The position numbers and the translations under genes were made by a program. Shown in pieces: positions 34,102 to 39,247 of a stretch of 47,526 bases of DNA (within the stretch, counting starts at the first letter, position 1; each line of letters opens with the position of its first letter). This DNA comes from a virus: positions 1 to 47,526 of IMG/VR virus record IMGVR_UViG_3300017605_000337. One strand, written 5' to 3'. Below the pieces are notes generated by a model. That model was given only the letters and a program-made list of their open reading frames with translations. It was not told the origin of the DNA and did no database searches.

Positions 34102-34130
34102 GGCGCTAGTGCCTGGCGCGAGGAGTTAGA
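34102..34130 (+). promoter_or_regulatory. Leader and RBS of the gene at 34134
   Basis: The 116 bases before the gene include an A-rich tract (34035-34055), the near-palindrome GGCGCTAGTGCC (34102-34113) and AGGAGTTAGA (34121-34130), with its AGGAG four to eight bases short of ideal spacing but strong. GGAGTTAG here is shared with the 34446 leader and is the complement of two hairpin loops elsewhere. Confidence 0.6.
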
Positions 34131-34133
34131 CCG

Positions 34134-34361
34134 ATGCGTGACTTGACCGACAAGCAGTTCCGTGCCGCTATGGAGCGGAACGGATGGACCAAACCCGAAT
34201 ACCAGTTCCTTGGCTACTGGCAGCACCGCAGCGGGCTGCACGCGAGTGCATGGAACTACCCGACGCTGCGCGCTGCCCTCAAGGCGCTGATCGCAATGGG
34301 CGAAAAGCGCGACCGCGAGGCAGAGAGGGCGCGCAAGGCGACCACGGACAAGGGTAGCTAG
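34134..34361 (+). CDS. Small unknown protein
   Basis: 75 aa. DLTDKQFRAAMERNGWTKPEYQF begins with a helix and is typical of small phage proteins in which such a N-terminal 'D-x-x-F-x-x-A-M-x-R-N-G' element is conserved. A strand-turn region (LGYWQHRSGLHASAWNYP) and a basic helical tail (LRAALKALIAMGEKRDREAERARK) follow. It has a strong RBS (AGGAG). No function is known to me. It is the first gene after the HTH protein region on the plus strand. Confidence 0.75.
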   Translation: MRDLTDKQFRAAMERNGWTKPEYQFLGYWQHRSGLHASAWNYPTLRAALKALIAMGEKRDREAERARKATTDKGS

Positions 34362-34411
34362 CCAGCCGCGCCCTCGGGAGCCGCAATCCCGGACATTGCC
34401 GTACCCGCGGC

Positions 34412-34443
34412 GCTGGCGAATGCCAGCAACGGGCAGGAGTTAG
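34412..34443 (+). promoter_or_regulatory. Leader hairpin and RBS of the gene at 34446
   Basis: GCTGGC-GAAT-GCCAGC (34412-34427) forms a 6-bp stem with a tetraloop just before CAGGAGTTAG (34434-34443), whose AGGAG is the RBS. The leader resembles that of the gene at 34134 (shared GCGCTGGCG and GGAGTTAG). Its SD is complementary to the loops at 31495-31504 and 35662-35669. Confidence 0.6.
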
Positions 34444-34445
34444 CC

Positions 34446-34853
34446 ATGAAAGAACCATCGGACGTTGCCATCTACGCCGCCCGCATCATGCGCGCGTATC
34501 CAAGCCTCTCCGCCTACAGTGCTGCCATGCTCGCTACCGAGCTTGCGGCTATCGAGCGGGCGCAGGAATGGCATGCCTTGCGAGCGTGCAATGGGGACTA
34601 CCGGAAGCACGTAGCCGGCAAGATGGAGCACGATCCCGACGCGGAAGCGATGGCGGGGAAGCGCATCGAGAAGCGGCTAGCGGTGTGGCATCGCGCGCTT
34701 GGGCTTCTGCTCATTTCCTCGCGCGGGGAGGATTCCAAGCGCGCGACCCGAACGCCGGAATGGTGGGCGGCGTCCGCAACCGTCATCCTGGCGGGCGACC
34801 CGCGCGGGCGCTGCCTGACCGCGCAGTTTCCGGGGGAGGCACCGCAGCCATGA
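34446..34853 (+). CDS. Unknown helical protein
   Basis: 135 aa, starting with ATG just after a strong RBS. Helices dominate (VAIYAARIMRAYPSLSAYS, MLATELAAIERAQEWHAL, KRIEKRLAVWHRALGLLLI). The C-terminal part has a small strand-like section (PEWWAASATVILAG). One Cys near 48 and another near 123 do not form a metal motif. It overlaps the next gene by ATGA, starting a five-gene run that ends at 35649. No family is recognised. Confidence 0.7.
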   Translation: MKEPSDVAIYAARIMRAYPSLSAYSAAMLATELAAIERAQEWHALRACNGDYRKHVAGKMEHDPDAEAMAGKRIEKRLAVWHRALGLLLISSRGEDSKRATRTPEWWAASATVILAGDPRGRCLTAQFPGEAPQP

Positions 34854-35104
34854 CCACGAAAGCCAAGAAATCGAGCGCACCCGTGTGCGTGTTCTGCCGT
34901 CGCTCCGGCGCCGGCGTACAGTTCGCAATCTTCAATCCCCGCTTTCAACCGTTCGGTACGGCGTGCGTGGATTGCGAGCGCGACTTGCCACCCGGAACGC
35001 CAGCACCCGATGAAGGTTGGCATTCCTGCGCAGGCAAGCCAAACCAGCTTCCGGGCAAGCCCTGCGGCATCTGCGGCAAGATGAAGCATGCGAGGCAACC
35101 ATGA
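34850..35104 (+). CDS. Cysteine-rich zinc-binding protein
   Basis: 84 aa from ATG 34850 (ATGA overlap); a longer frame from 34568 is a shadow. It carries CVFC, CVDC and, near the end, CGIC, so three CxxC pairs plus a lone Cys give capacity for one or two zinc ions, as in small zinc-ribbon phage proteins. Its N-terminus MTTKAKK is encoded by a 23-base sequence repeated exactly at the start of the next gene. Function unknown. Confidence 0.75.
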   Translation: MTTKAKKSSAPVCVFCRRSGAGVQFAIFNPRFQPFGTACVDCERDLPPGTPAPDEGWHSCAGKPNQLPGKPCGICGKMKHARQP

Positions 35105-35310
35105 CCACGAAAGCCAAGAAAGCACCCGAACGCTTCACCCTTACCGTCAAGCTGGACGATGACTACATGGCGAACCATCTTTCGATCGGTTTGCACCACA
35201 TCTTCCAAGAAGTGCACTTCCGTATCGTCCGCGAGGCGGCTGGCGTAGGCTGGGAAATGACCCTGCGGGACGAGAACGGCAACCGCATCGGGGAGGCGAA
35301 GATCGAATGA
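35101..35310 (+). CDS. Small beta-rich protein with duplicated N-terminal sequence
   Basis: 69 aa from ATG 35101 (ATGA overlap). Starts MTTKAKK like its neighbour. The rest looks like a small alpha/beta domain (FTLTVKLDDDYMANHL, VHFRIVREAAGVGWEMTLRDENGNRI). No Cys pairs, unlike the preceding protein, so only the start region is shared. No family is recognised. Confidence 0.72.
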   Translation: MTTKAKKAPERFTLTVKLDDDYMANHLSIGLHHIFQEVHFRIVREAAGVGWEMTLRDENGNRIGEAKIE

Positions 35311-35432
35311 CCCCGCCCCTGATCGCTGGCGGACAAGGCAAGACCGCTACTGAAGTCCGCGAGTCCGCCCGCGTGCTCACCTTCCTACTCATCTGCGCCG
35401 TCACTACCGTGGCGGCGCTTCTGATCCTCTGA
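35307..35432 (+). CDS. 41-aa single-span membrane peptide
   Basis: 41 aa from ATG 35307 (ATGA overlap). A polar N-terminal half (GGQGKTATEVRES) is followed by a hydrophobic segment LTFLLICAVTTVAALLIL at the C-terminus. Such tiny tail-anchored proteins occur in phage accessory regions. Coupling with both neighbours supports it as real. Its function is not evident; a membrane-acting host-takeover peptide is one guess. Confidence 0.6.
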   Translation: MTPPLIAGGQGKTATEVRESARVLTFLLICAVTTVAALLIL

Positions 35433-35442
35433 GGCACCTACC

Positions 35443-35649
35443 ATGACCGATACCAACACAAGAATCGCCCGCCTACGTAGCGAAGCCGCTATCGCAGGTG
35501 ACTATTGGATGGTCAAGGTGTGCGAACTGGCTCTAGGACGCATCGACGCACCCAACCATCACACCATCGAAGCCCTGCGCACACCAGAGAATGCACGGCG
35601 CGAATGCCTACGCATCCTTGCCCATGCCAAAGCACAAGAAGACTCCTAG
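35443..35649 (+). CDS. Small unknown protein
   Basis: 68 aa. Helical and charged (TRIARLRSEAAIAGDYWMVKVCELALG), then PNHHTIEALRTPENARRECLRIL, typical of short phage accessory proteins. The stop codon TAG forms the first base pair of the hairpin described next, so the gene's 3' end and the RNA element overlap. The start follows the preceding stop by ten bases; SD is weak (GAGGCACC). Confidence 0.7.
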   Translation: MTDTNTRIARLRSEAAIAGDYWMVKVCELALGRIDAPNHHTIEALRTPENARRECLRILAHAKAQEDS

Positions 35650-35722
35650 CGCGCGGCGGTCCTAACTCCCCGTCGCGTGCGGGCGCTGGTCGCCGGGGCA
35701 ACCTGGGCCAGCGCCCCTTTTT
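35649..35722 (+). ncRNA. Loop-presenting hairpin plus intrinsic terminator (candidate 3'-UTR sRNA, element B)
   Basis: Two hairpins in tandem. The first (35649-35680) has an 11-bp stem with two G-U pairs and exactly a 10-base loop, UCCUAACUCC. The second (35681-35716) is a 9-bp GGGCGCTGG/CCAGCGCCC stem followed by CTTTTT: a good intrinsic terminator. The loop complements GGAGUUAG in the RBS of genes at 34134 and 34446. This looks like a terminator-ended small RNA released from the 3' end of the operon it could regulate. Function is inferred. Confidence 0.6.
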
Positions 35723-35739
35723 CGTTTAGGGTAGAAGCC

Positions 35740-35926
35740 ATGAACGACCCCATCCTACGCAACATCTGCCCCAAGTGCGGCGAGTCAGGCCTGTAGCGAC
35801 CTCACGTCTCCCGAGAAGCCACCCGAACAGGCGGCAGCGGACCGGGAAGCCTTCTTGGCGTGGTGGCGCAACCGTCCCGCTAGCCGGCCCCAGGATCGAC
35901 GATCGCCACCCCCGCTACCTAGATAA
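35740..35926 (+). pseudogene. Small gene broken by (or using) a +1 frameshift
   Basis: ATG 35740 opens MNDPILRNICPKCGESGL and stops at 35796. If one base is skipped at GGC-C just before that stop, the frame continues C-S-D-L-T-S-P-E-K-P-P-E-Q and a helical DREAFLAWWRNRPASRPQ until TAA at 35924-35926. The composition of both parts suits one small Cys-containing protein of about 60 aa. Either a single-base indel (mutation or sequencing) or a programmed shift is possible. 35927-36007 contains nothing I recognise except a C-run. Confidence 0.4.
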
Positions 35927-36007
35927 CCCCCCCATCGAGATCGTCGCCGCTGCCCGTGTAGGTGCGCGTCTCAGCGGCTGCCAGAATCAAAGCCACGGGG
36001 TGGACCA

Positions 36008-36346
36008 CTATCCGCCACCGCTGCCCTCGCCTTCCTTCTTCTTGGTCTCGGGCTTGTAGCCCAGCATCCGTTCGACGGCATCGCTGACCGCTACCATGCG
36101 GCTCGCCGTGTAGGCGTCGGCGCAGATGCGGCGGACGATCGCTAGCACCGCCTCGGGGATGTCCTGCGCGTACGACAGCCGCACGCCGGCATCGGCGGTG
36201 CTGACGATCACCAGCTTCCCGCTACCCTCGCCGTGGTGGAACGTCATCCTCCAGAACGAGTCCCCTTGAAAGGTCTGAGTCAGGAACAGGTTGCGGCTAG
36301 CGAGGTTGCGCGAAAGCCACGCCTGCACGTTGGTGGCACCGCTCAT
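36008..36346 (-). CDS. Unknown protein
   Basis: 112 aa from ATG 36346 (ATGA overlap with the upstream gene). N-terminal MSGATNVQAWLSRNLAS is followed by strands (LFLTQTFQGDSFWRMTFHHG, GKLVIVSTADAGVRLSY) and a helical part (PEAVLAIVRRICADAYTASRM). The tail is Lys/Glu/Gly-rich. No family is recognised; the pattern suits a small alpha/beta fold. It is paired with the 80-aa gene and may share its promoter. Confidence 0.68.
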   Translation of the reverse strand: MSGATNVQAWLSRNLASRNLFLTQTFQGDSFWRMTFHHGEGSGKLVIVSTADAGVRLSYAQDIPEAVLAIVRRICADAYTASRMVAVSDAVERMLGYKPETKKKEGEGSGGG

Positions 36347-36585
36347 GTGCGCATCCTGCTCTTGGCGCGAACAAGCTCACGCTTCCACGGACCGGTGAGC
36401 CAGTAGGCGAACAACCCGATCGGGTCGCGGGCGCGCACCTCGGTTGAGTTGGCCCAGCGCCAGAGTTCTAAGAGGTCAGGGGGAGTGCAGCCACCAGCGA
36501 CAAGCTCCTTCGCCTTCGCGATGCGGTCCTCGGTACGATACCGGCTGCGGTCCCGGTAGCGATACTGCGCAAGGATCGCCACCAT
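36343..36585 (-). CDS. Small basic helical protein
   Basis: 80 aa from ATG 36585, which has AGGAG six bases upstream. A longer in-frame start at 36870 would read through the G-quadruplex region and is not favoured. The protein is basic and helical (YRYRDRSRYRTEDRIAKAKEL, PDLLELWRWANSTEVRARDP, KRELVRAKSRMRT), possibly nucleic acid-binding. No family is recognised. Confidence 0.65.
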   Translation of the reverse strand: MVAILAQYRYRDRSRYRTEDRIAKAKELVAGGCTPPDLLELWRWANSTEVRARDPIGLFAYWLTGPWKRELVRAKSRMRT

Positions 36586-36610
36586 CTGCTTCTCCTGCGC
36601 CGAAGGCGGC

Positions 36611-36724
36611 GTCCCTCCCTCATTCTGGGCTCCGATCTCTCCTCTCCCTGCCCCTCCCCGCTGGCATGCTGCATGCTCTGTACTCCGGCGCGCTTCGCGC
36701 TCTGTACCAGAAAGAGGGAGGGAC
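36611..36724. repeat. Long inverted repeat with C/G-rich arms
   Basis: Arms at 36611-36628 (GTCCCTCCCTCATTCTGG) and 36707-36724 (CCAGAAAGAGGGAGGGAC) match at 17 of 18 positions with a 78-base spacer. The spacer has GCTCTGTAC twice and the small hairpin GCGC-GCTTC-GCGC. It lies in a gene-free stretch (36586-37066). It may be a cruciform or protein site. Confidence 0.6.
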
Positions 36725-36752
36725 GAGCGGAGCGAGACCCTACCCAGAAGGA

Positions 36753-36775
36753 GGGAGGGTCTTAGGGAGGGAGGG
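36753..36775 (+). other. G-quadruplex motif
   Basis: Five GGG tracts (36753, 36757, 36765, 36769, 36773) with loops of 1, 5, 1 and 1 bases satisfy the canonical G4 pattern. Two more GGG tracts lie in the upstream arm (36716-36722). The plus strand carries the G-rich side. It is located close to the divergent promoter boxes, where it could affect transcription or replication. Confidence 0.65.
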
Positions 36776-36835
36776 CGGTGGCTGTCAAGCCGAAAAATCT
36801 TCCCGATACGATCTTGGGACTCTTGCGGCTGGTCG

Positions 36836-36864
36836 TTGCCAAAGCTGCCGTCAGGCTGTATACT
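36836..36864 (+). promoter_or_regulatory. Near-consensus sigma70 promoter
   Basis: TTGCCA (36836-36841) and TATACT (36859-36864) are separated by 17 bases; each box differs from consensus at one position. It points right, with initiation expected near 36871. The genes on both sides run left, so its product would be a short RNA or antisense RNA. A TTGACA box on the minus strand (36788-36783) could start a leftward promoter, but its -10 region is poor. Confidence 0.65.
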
Positions 36865-36870
36865 GGGCAT

Positions 36871-36930
36871 GAGTTAGAACCTCAGCCCGGCGCGCGAAGT
36901 GATGGTCGCAGCCGGGCTTATTTCGTTCTA
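36871..36930 (+). ncRNA. Short structured RNA candidate (element C)
   Basis: Directly downstream of the promoter, the RNA would begin near GAGTTAGAAC. An outer TAGAAC (36875-36880) pairs with GTTCTA (36925-36930). Inside, AGCCCGGC (36884-36891) pairs with GCCGGGCT (36911-36918), and GCGA pairs with TCGC, around an 8-base loop. A T-rich TTATTTCGTT follows the main stem, like a terminator. No coding gene runs this way. The 5' GAGUUAG matches the loop complement of elements A and B, so it could be a sponge or a third partner; that role is inferred. Confidence 0.5.
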
Positions 36931-36959
36931 CCCGGATCATCCCGGCTTCACAACCCCCT

Positions 36960-36977
36960 CATGAGCTTTCGCTCATG
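36960..36977. repeat. Perfect hairpin repeat
   Basis: CATGAGC-TTTC-GCTCATG is a 7-bp perfect inverted repeat with a 4-base loop. It is the first of three perfect palindromic elements in a 105-base stretch downstream of the 531-aa gene. Confidence 0.7.
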
Positions 36978-37000
36978 CCATGGGCGCGTCGCAGTCGGAT

Positions 37001-37022
37001 ATCCGGCCGGATCCGGCCGGAT
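37001..37022. repeat. 22-bp perfect palindrome
   Basis: Two overlapping ATCCGGCCGGAT units give a 22-bp perfect palindrome. Such tandem self-complementary sites often bind a dimeric or tetrameric protein; no restriction or recombinase function is evident here. Confidence 0.75.
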
Positions 37023-37040
37023 GGCATGGCGTGTGGGTGT

Positions 37041-37064
37041 GTGTGGTACCACGTGGTACCACAC
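37041..37064. repeat. 24-bp perfect palindrome
   Basis: GTGTGGTACCAC followed directly by its inverted copy: two GTGGTACCAC palindromes in tandem with matching flanks. It ends two bases before the stop of the 531-aa gene. Each 10-bp unit is itself palindromic, as in operators for tetramers. Confidence 0.75.
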
Positions 37065-37066
37065 GG

Positions 37067-38662
37067 CTAGCTGCCCGGCACCCGCCACCTGGGGGCGATC
37101 TCTACCGCATCCAGGATCGCCTGCGCCCGGGCAACCAGATCCTCGGGCACCGGCAGCGCCATGCGATGGGCTGCGATCACGACCGACGGCCCGGCTTGCA
37201 TCCAGCCCTTGAAGAAGCCGCTCGTGAACCGCTCGGTCCCCGGCACGCCCGGCTCGCGCTCCTCGATGGCATCCCACGCAATCCACACTCCATCCACCTG
37301 CGACCAACCGTAGCGGGTCACGGCGTCCGCAGCCGCCAGCGCAAGCCACATCGCCTCATCCAACTGCATCGCCCGATAGGCAGCCCACAGTCCCATCGCC
37401 GCGATCGAGTGCTGCCACGGCACCCACGCCGTCTTGCCTCCCAGCACCCGGTCGTCCGTGACGGTGGCGAACCGCTTGACCTCGTAGCCGGGGTTCAGAC
37501 ACTGCGGCACGATCACTTGCCGTAGCCGCTGCGCCATTCGCTCGCGCACTTCCTCGTCCTTGTCCAGCGCCACGTAGACCTTGGCGGCAGCGAGGCACGT
37601 CCAGCCCACGCCGCGCGGTGCCCCGGCGTTGCTCGTGCTCAGGCGCGGGTCCAGCGTTTCCCCTCCCAAGATCAGGGTCCGCTGGTCCTCGATCAGTTGC
37701 CGCAGCAGCGGGCTGCGCGTCTGCTCGTAGGTCTCGCATAGGGTGTTCAGCAGCCAGTGCTCGCGGTCTGGTCCCATGTAGCCGCCGCTCCACTCCATCA
37801 CCTGCTGTGCCAGCCCAAGCTGGTCCGGGGAGACGCCACGGCTCCAGTGCGGTCGCCCGTCCCACAGGACAAGCTGCGGGTGGTTCGCGAGGTCGATCGG
37901 TCGCCCGTCCGACTCGCGGAAGCCGTTTGGTCTCCGCGCCATCTGCAACGCCGCGAGGTAGCGGGCGAGCAAGTCCCGGCTGTCGAGCAGCCCGTGCTGG
38001 GCATGCCAGCCCTGATCTTCCTGCGCCCCGGTGTCGCCGCTGCGGGCATTCGGTCCCAGCGGGATATGCCTCCACGTCCCATGAGCTTCCCACAGCGCCG
38101 ACAGCTTCTCGCGGTCGAGCGGTGCCGCGATGTCGCGGTGCCCGTGGCGCAGATGATCCTGCACAGGAAGCATCGGATGCTCCCACCACGCCATCGCACT
38201 CCGCATCTGCTCGGGGTCAGCCAACGCCTTGTCGAGCACCCACACACCGCACACCGCCATGGCTTGCCCGTGGAACAGGAGCAGAGCCTCGCGCTGGCGC
38301 AGGAGCAGGTGCCCGCCGCTCACGAGCTTGGGCAGCATGTCGAGTTCCCAGCGGGCGGACTCGGCGGTTGCGGTCACCAGAAGCTCGGCGTGCCCCCAGT
38401 GCTGACCTTCGTGGACTTCAAGCCACAGGTCGAACACGAGGCCCGGTCGCACCCAGCGGCAGTGCCAGTGAAGACCGGCATCGCCATACCAAGCACTGAG
38501 GTCGGGAGCCGCACCATCGAGTGTGATCGGCGGGATGGTCGGAATCGGCTCGTCCGAAGGCGGCAACATCTCGACCTTGTTGGAGTTCGCAGGGATGCTG
38601 ACGCGCTTGCCCGTGCCGACGTAGCCGGTGAACGGGTGCGAGGTGGGGTTGACGAGGTTCAC
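37067..38662 (-). CDS. Unknown protein with alpha/alpha-toroid-like C-terminal region
   Basis: 531 aa from GTG 38662 (GTGA overlap with the HTH gene stop); a TTG frame start at 38686 lies in that gene. The N-terminus has short strands (VNLVNPTSHPFTGYVG, then KRVSIPANS), and the middle has helical and aromatic segments. The C-terminal half (about 300-490) shows repeated helix pairs (TCLAAAKVYVALDKDEEV, WQHSIAAMGLWAAYRAM, AMWLALAAADAVTRYGW), as in (alpha/alpha)6 toroid enzymes such as glycosidases or lyases; no catalytic residue can be fixed. It might be a virion or host-modifying carbohydrate-active protein. It is alone with a small HTH gene, so it may be a moron cassette. Confidence 0.6.
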   Translation of the reverse strand: MNLVNPTSHPFTGYVGTGKRVSIPANSNKVEMLPPSDEPIPTIPPITLDGAAPDLSAWYGDAGLHWHCRWVRPGLVFDLWLEVHEGQHWGHAELLVTATAESARWELDMLPKLVSGGHLLLRQREALLLFHGQAMAVCGVWVLDKALADPEQMRSAMAWWEHPMLPVQDHLRHGHRDIAAPLDREKLSALWEAHGTWRHIPLGPNARSGDTGAQEDQGWHAQHGLLDSRDLLARYLAALQMARRPNGFRESDGRPIDLANHPQLVLWDGRPHWSRGVSPDQLGLAQQVMEWSGGYMGPDREHWLLNTLCETYEQTRSPLLRQLIEDQRTLILGGETLDPRLSTSNAGAPRGVGWTCLAAAKVYVALDKDEEVRERMAQRLRQVIVPQCLNPGYEVKRFATVTDDRVLGGKTAWVPWQHSIAAMGLWAAYRAMQLDEAMWLALAAADAVTRYGWSQVDGVWIAWDAIEEREPGVPGTERFTSGFFKGWMQAGPSVVIAAHRMALPVPEDLVARAQAILDAVEIAPRWRVPGS

Positions 38663-38880
38663 TTGAGTCCTTGGTAGCGGAGCCAACTCTCCAAGTTCGC
38701 CGCCGCCAGTCGGCGAACATCAGTCTTGAGGTGCGCTGCCATCGCCACGAGGCTCTGGTAGCCGGGACGCGCGAAGCCGACCCGCCAGAGGTCGATCGTC
38801 CTGCGCGACTTCTCGCAGACGCGCGCGAGGGCTTCGAGATTCGCCCCCTTGAGCACATCCGCCATGGTTTCACGTTGCAT
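38659..38880 (-). CDS. Cro/YdaS-like HTH regulator
   Basis: 73 aa (or 68 aa from an ATG five codons in). The helices LEALARVCEKSRRTIDLWRVG and YQSLVAMAAHLKTDVRRL form a Cro/C1 or YdaS-type HTH: the turn SRRTIDLWR is the recognition helix, and the DVRRLAA end is typical. It is divergent from the early plus-strand block, in the position of a switch regulator. No integrase accompanies it, so it may control early transcription rather than lysogeny. It overlaps the next gene by GTGA. Confidence 0.78.
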   Translation of the reverse strand: MQRETMADVLKGANLEALARVCEKSRRTIDLWRVGFARPGYQSLVAMAAHLKTDVRRLAAANLESWLRYQGLK

Positions 38881-38886
38881 GCAGGT

Positions 38887-38957
38887 GTTCTAGCGTGTAG
38901 AAGAAAAAGCGCAATAGTCGCTTGACTTTCCTAACCTCGATGCCGAAGATCATGCGC
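38887..38957. promoter_or_regulatory. Divergent control region of the early block
   Basis: On the plus strand a TTGACT box (38922-38927) lies 30 bases before the start at 38958; the -10 near 38945-38950 (GAAGAT) is weak. AGTC-GCTT-GACT (inverted repeat) overlaps the box. On the minus strand TTGCGC and TAGAAC are 16 bases apart before the HTH gene. The inverted repeat is a plausible operator for the HTH protein. Confidence 0.5.
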
Positions 38958-39245
38958 ATGGAAACCACGGACACCACCGCGACGCCGCTCCAGTCGGTGC
39001 GCGCTCTCTTCGTCGAAGTCGAACGCATCGGCATCGCGATCGACTTGCTCCGCCACGAGGTGGATGCCAGCGACGGGCTCACCAGCGAAGGTCGCTGCTC
39101 AGTGCAGGGCTCGCTGGCGTGCGCCATCGGTCACATCCGCGGCGCATCTGCCACACTCTTCGCCAGCCTGAGCGGCGTGACCTCGCACGACGCGCTGCTC
39201 ACGGGAGCCGCGCTGGCTGAGCTTCCCAAGAACAGGAGCTTCTGA
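38958..39245 (+). CDS. First gene of the early block, unknown
   Basis: 95 aa from ATG 38958; other in-frame starts are ATG 38940 and 38952, and none has a good SD, so the mRNA may be leaderless. After METTDTTATP a long helix runs (QSVRALFVEVERIGIAIDLLRHEV), then a Ser/Gly/Ala region with one Cys pair spaced apart (CSVQGSLACAIGHIRGA). A helix (SHDALLTGAALAELPK) ends it. No family is recognised. It is two bases from the nuclease gene. Confidence 0.65.
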   Translation: METTDTTATPLQSVRALFVEVERIGIAIDLLRHEVDASDGLTSEGRCSVQGSLACAIGHIRGASATLFASLSGVTSHDALLTGAALAELPKNRSF

Positions 39246-39247
39246 CC

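Noticed and set aside
35775-36059. 94-codon plus frame in 35775-36059
   Set aside because: Overlaps a minus-strand gene and has a shadow-like Pro/Arg composition; the other frame at 35744-35926 is more protein-like.
36586-36870. Long N-terminal extension of the 80-aa protein
   Set aside because: Would read through the inverted repeat and G-quadruplex; the start at 36585 has AGGAG at good spacing.
36869-36877. Two-codon ORF ATG-AGT-TAG at the start of element C
   Set aside because: Too short to treat as a gene; part of the shared GAGTTAG motif.
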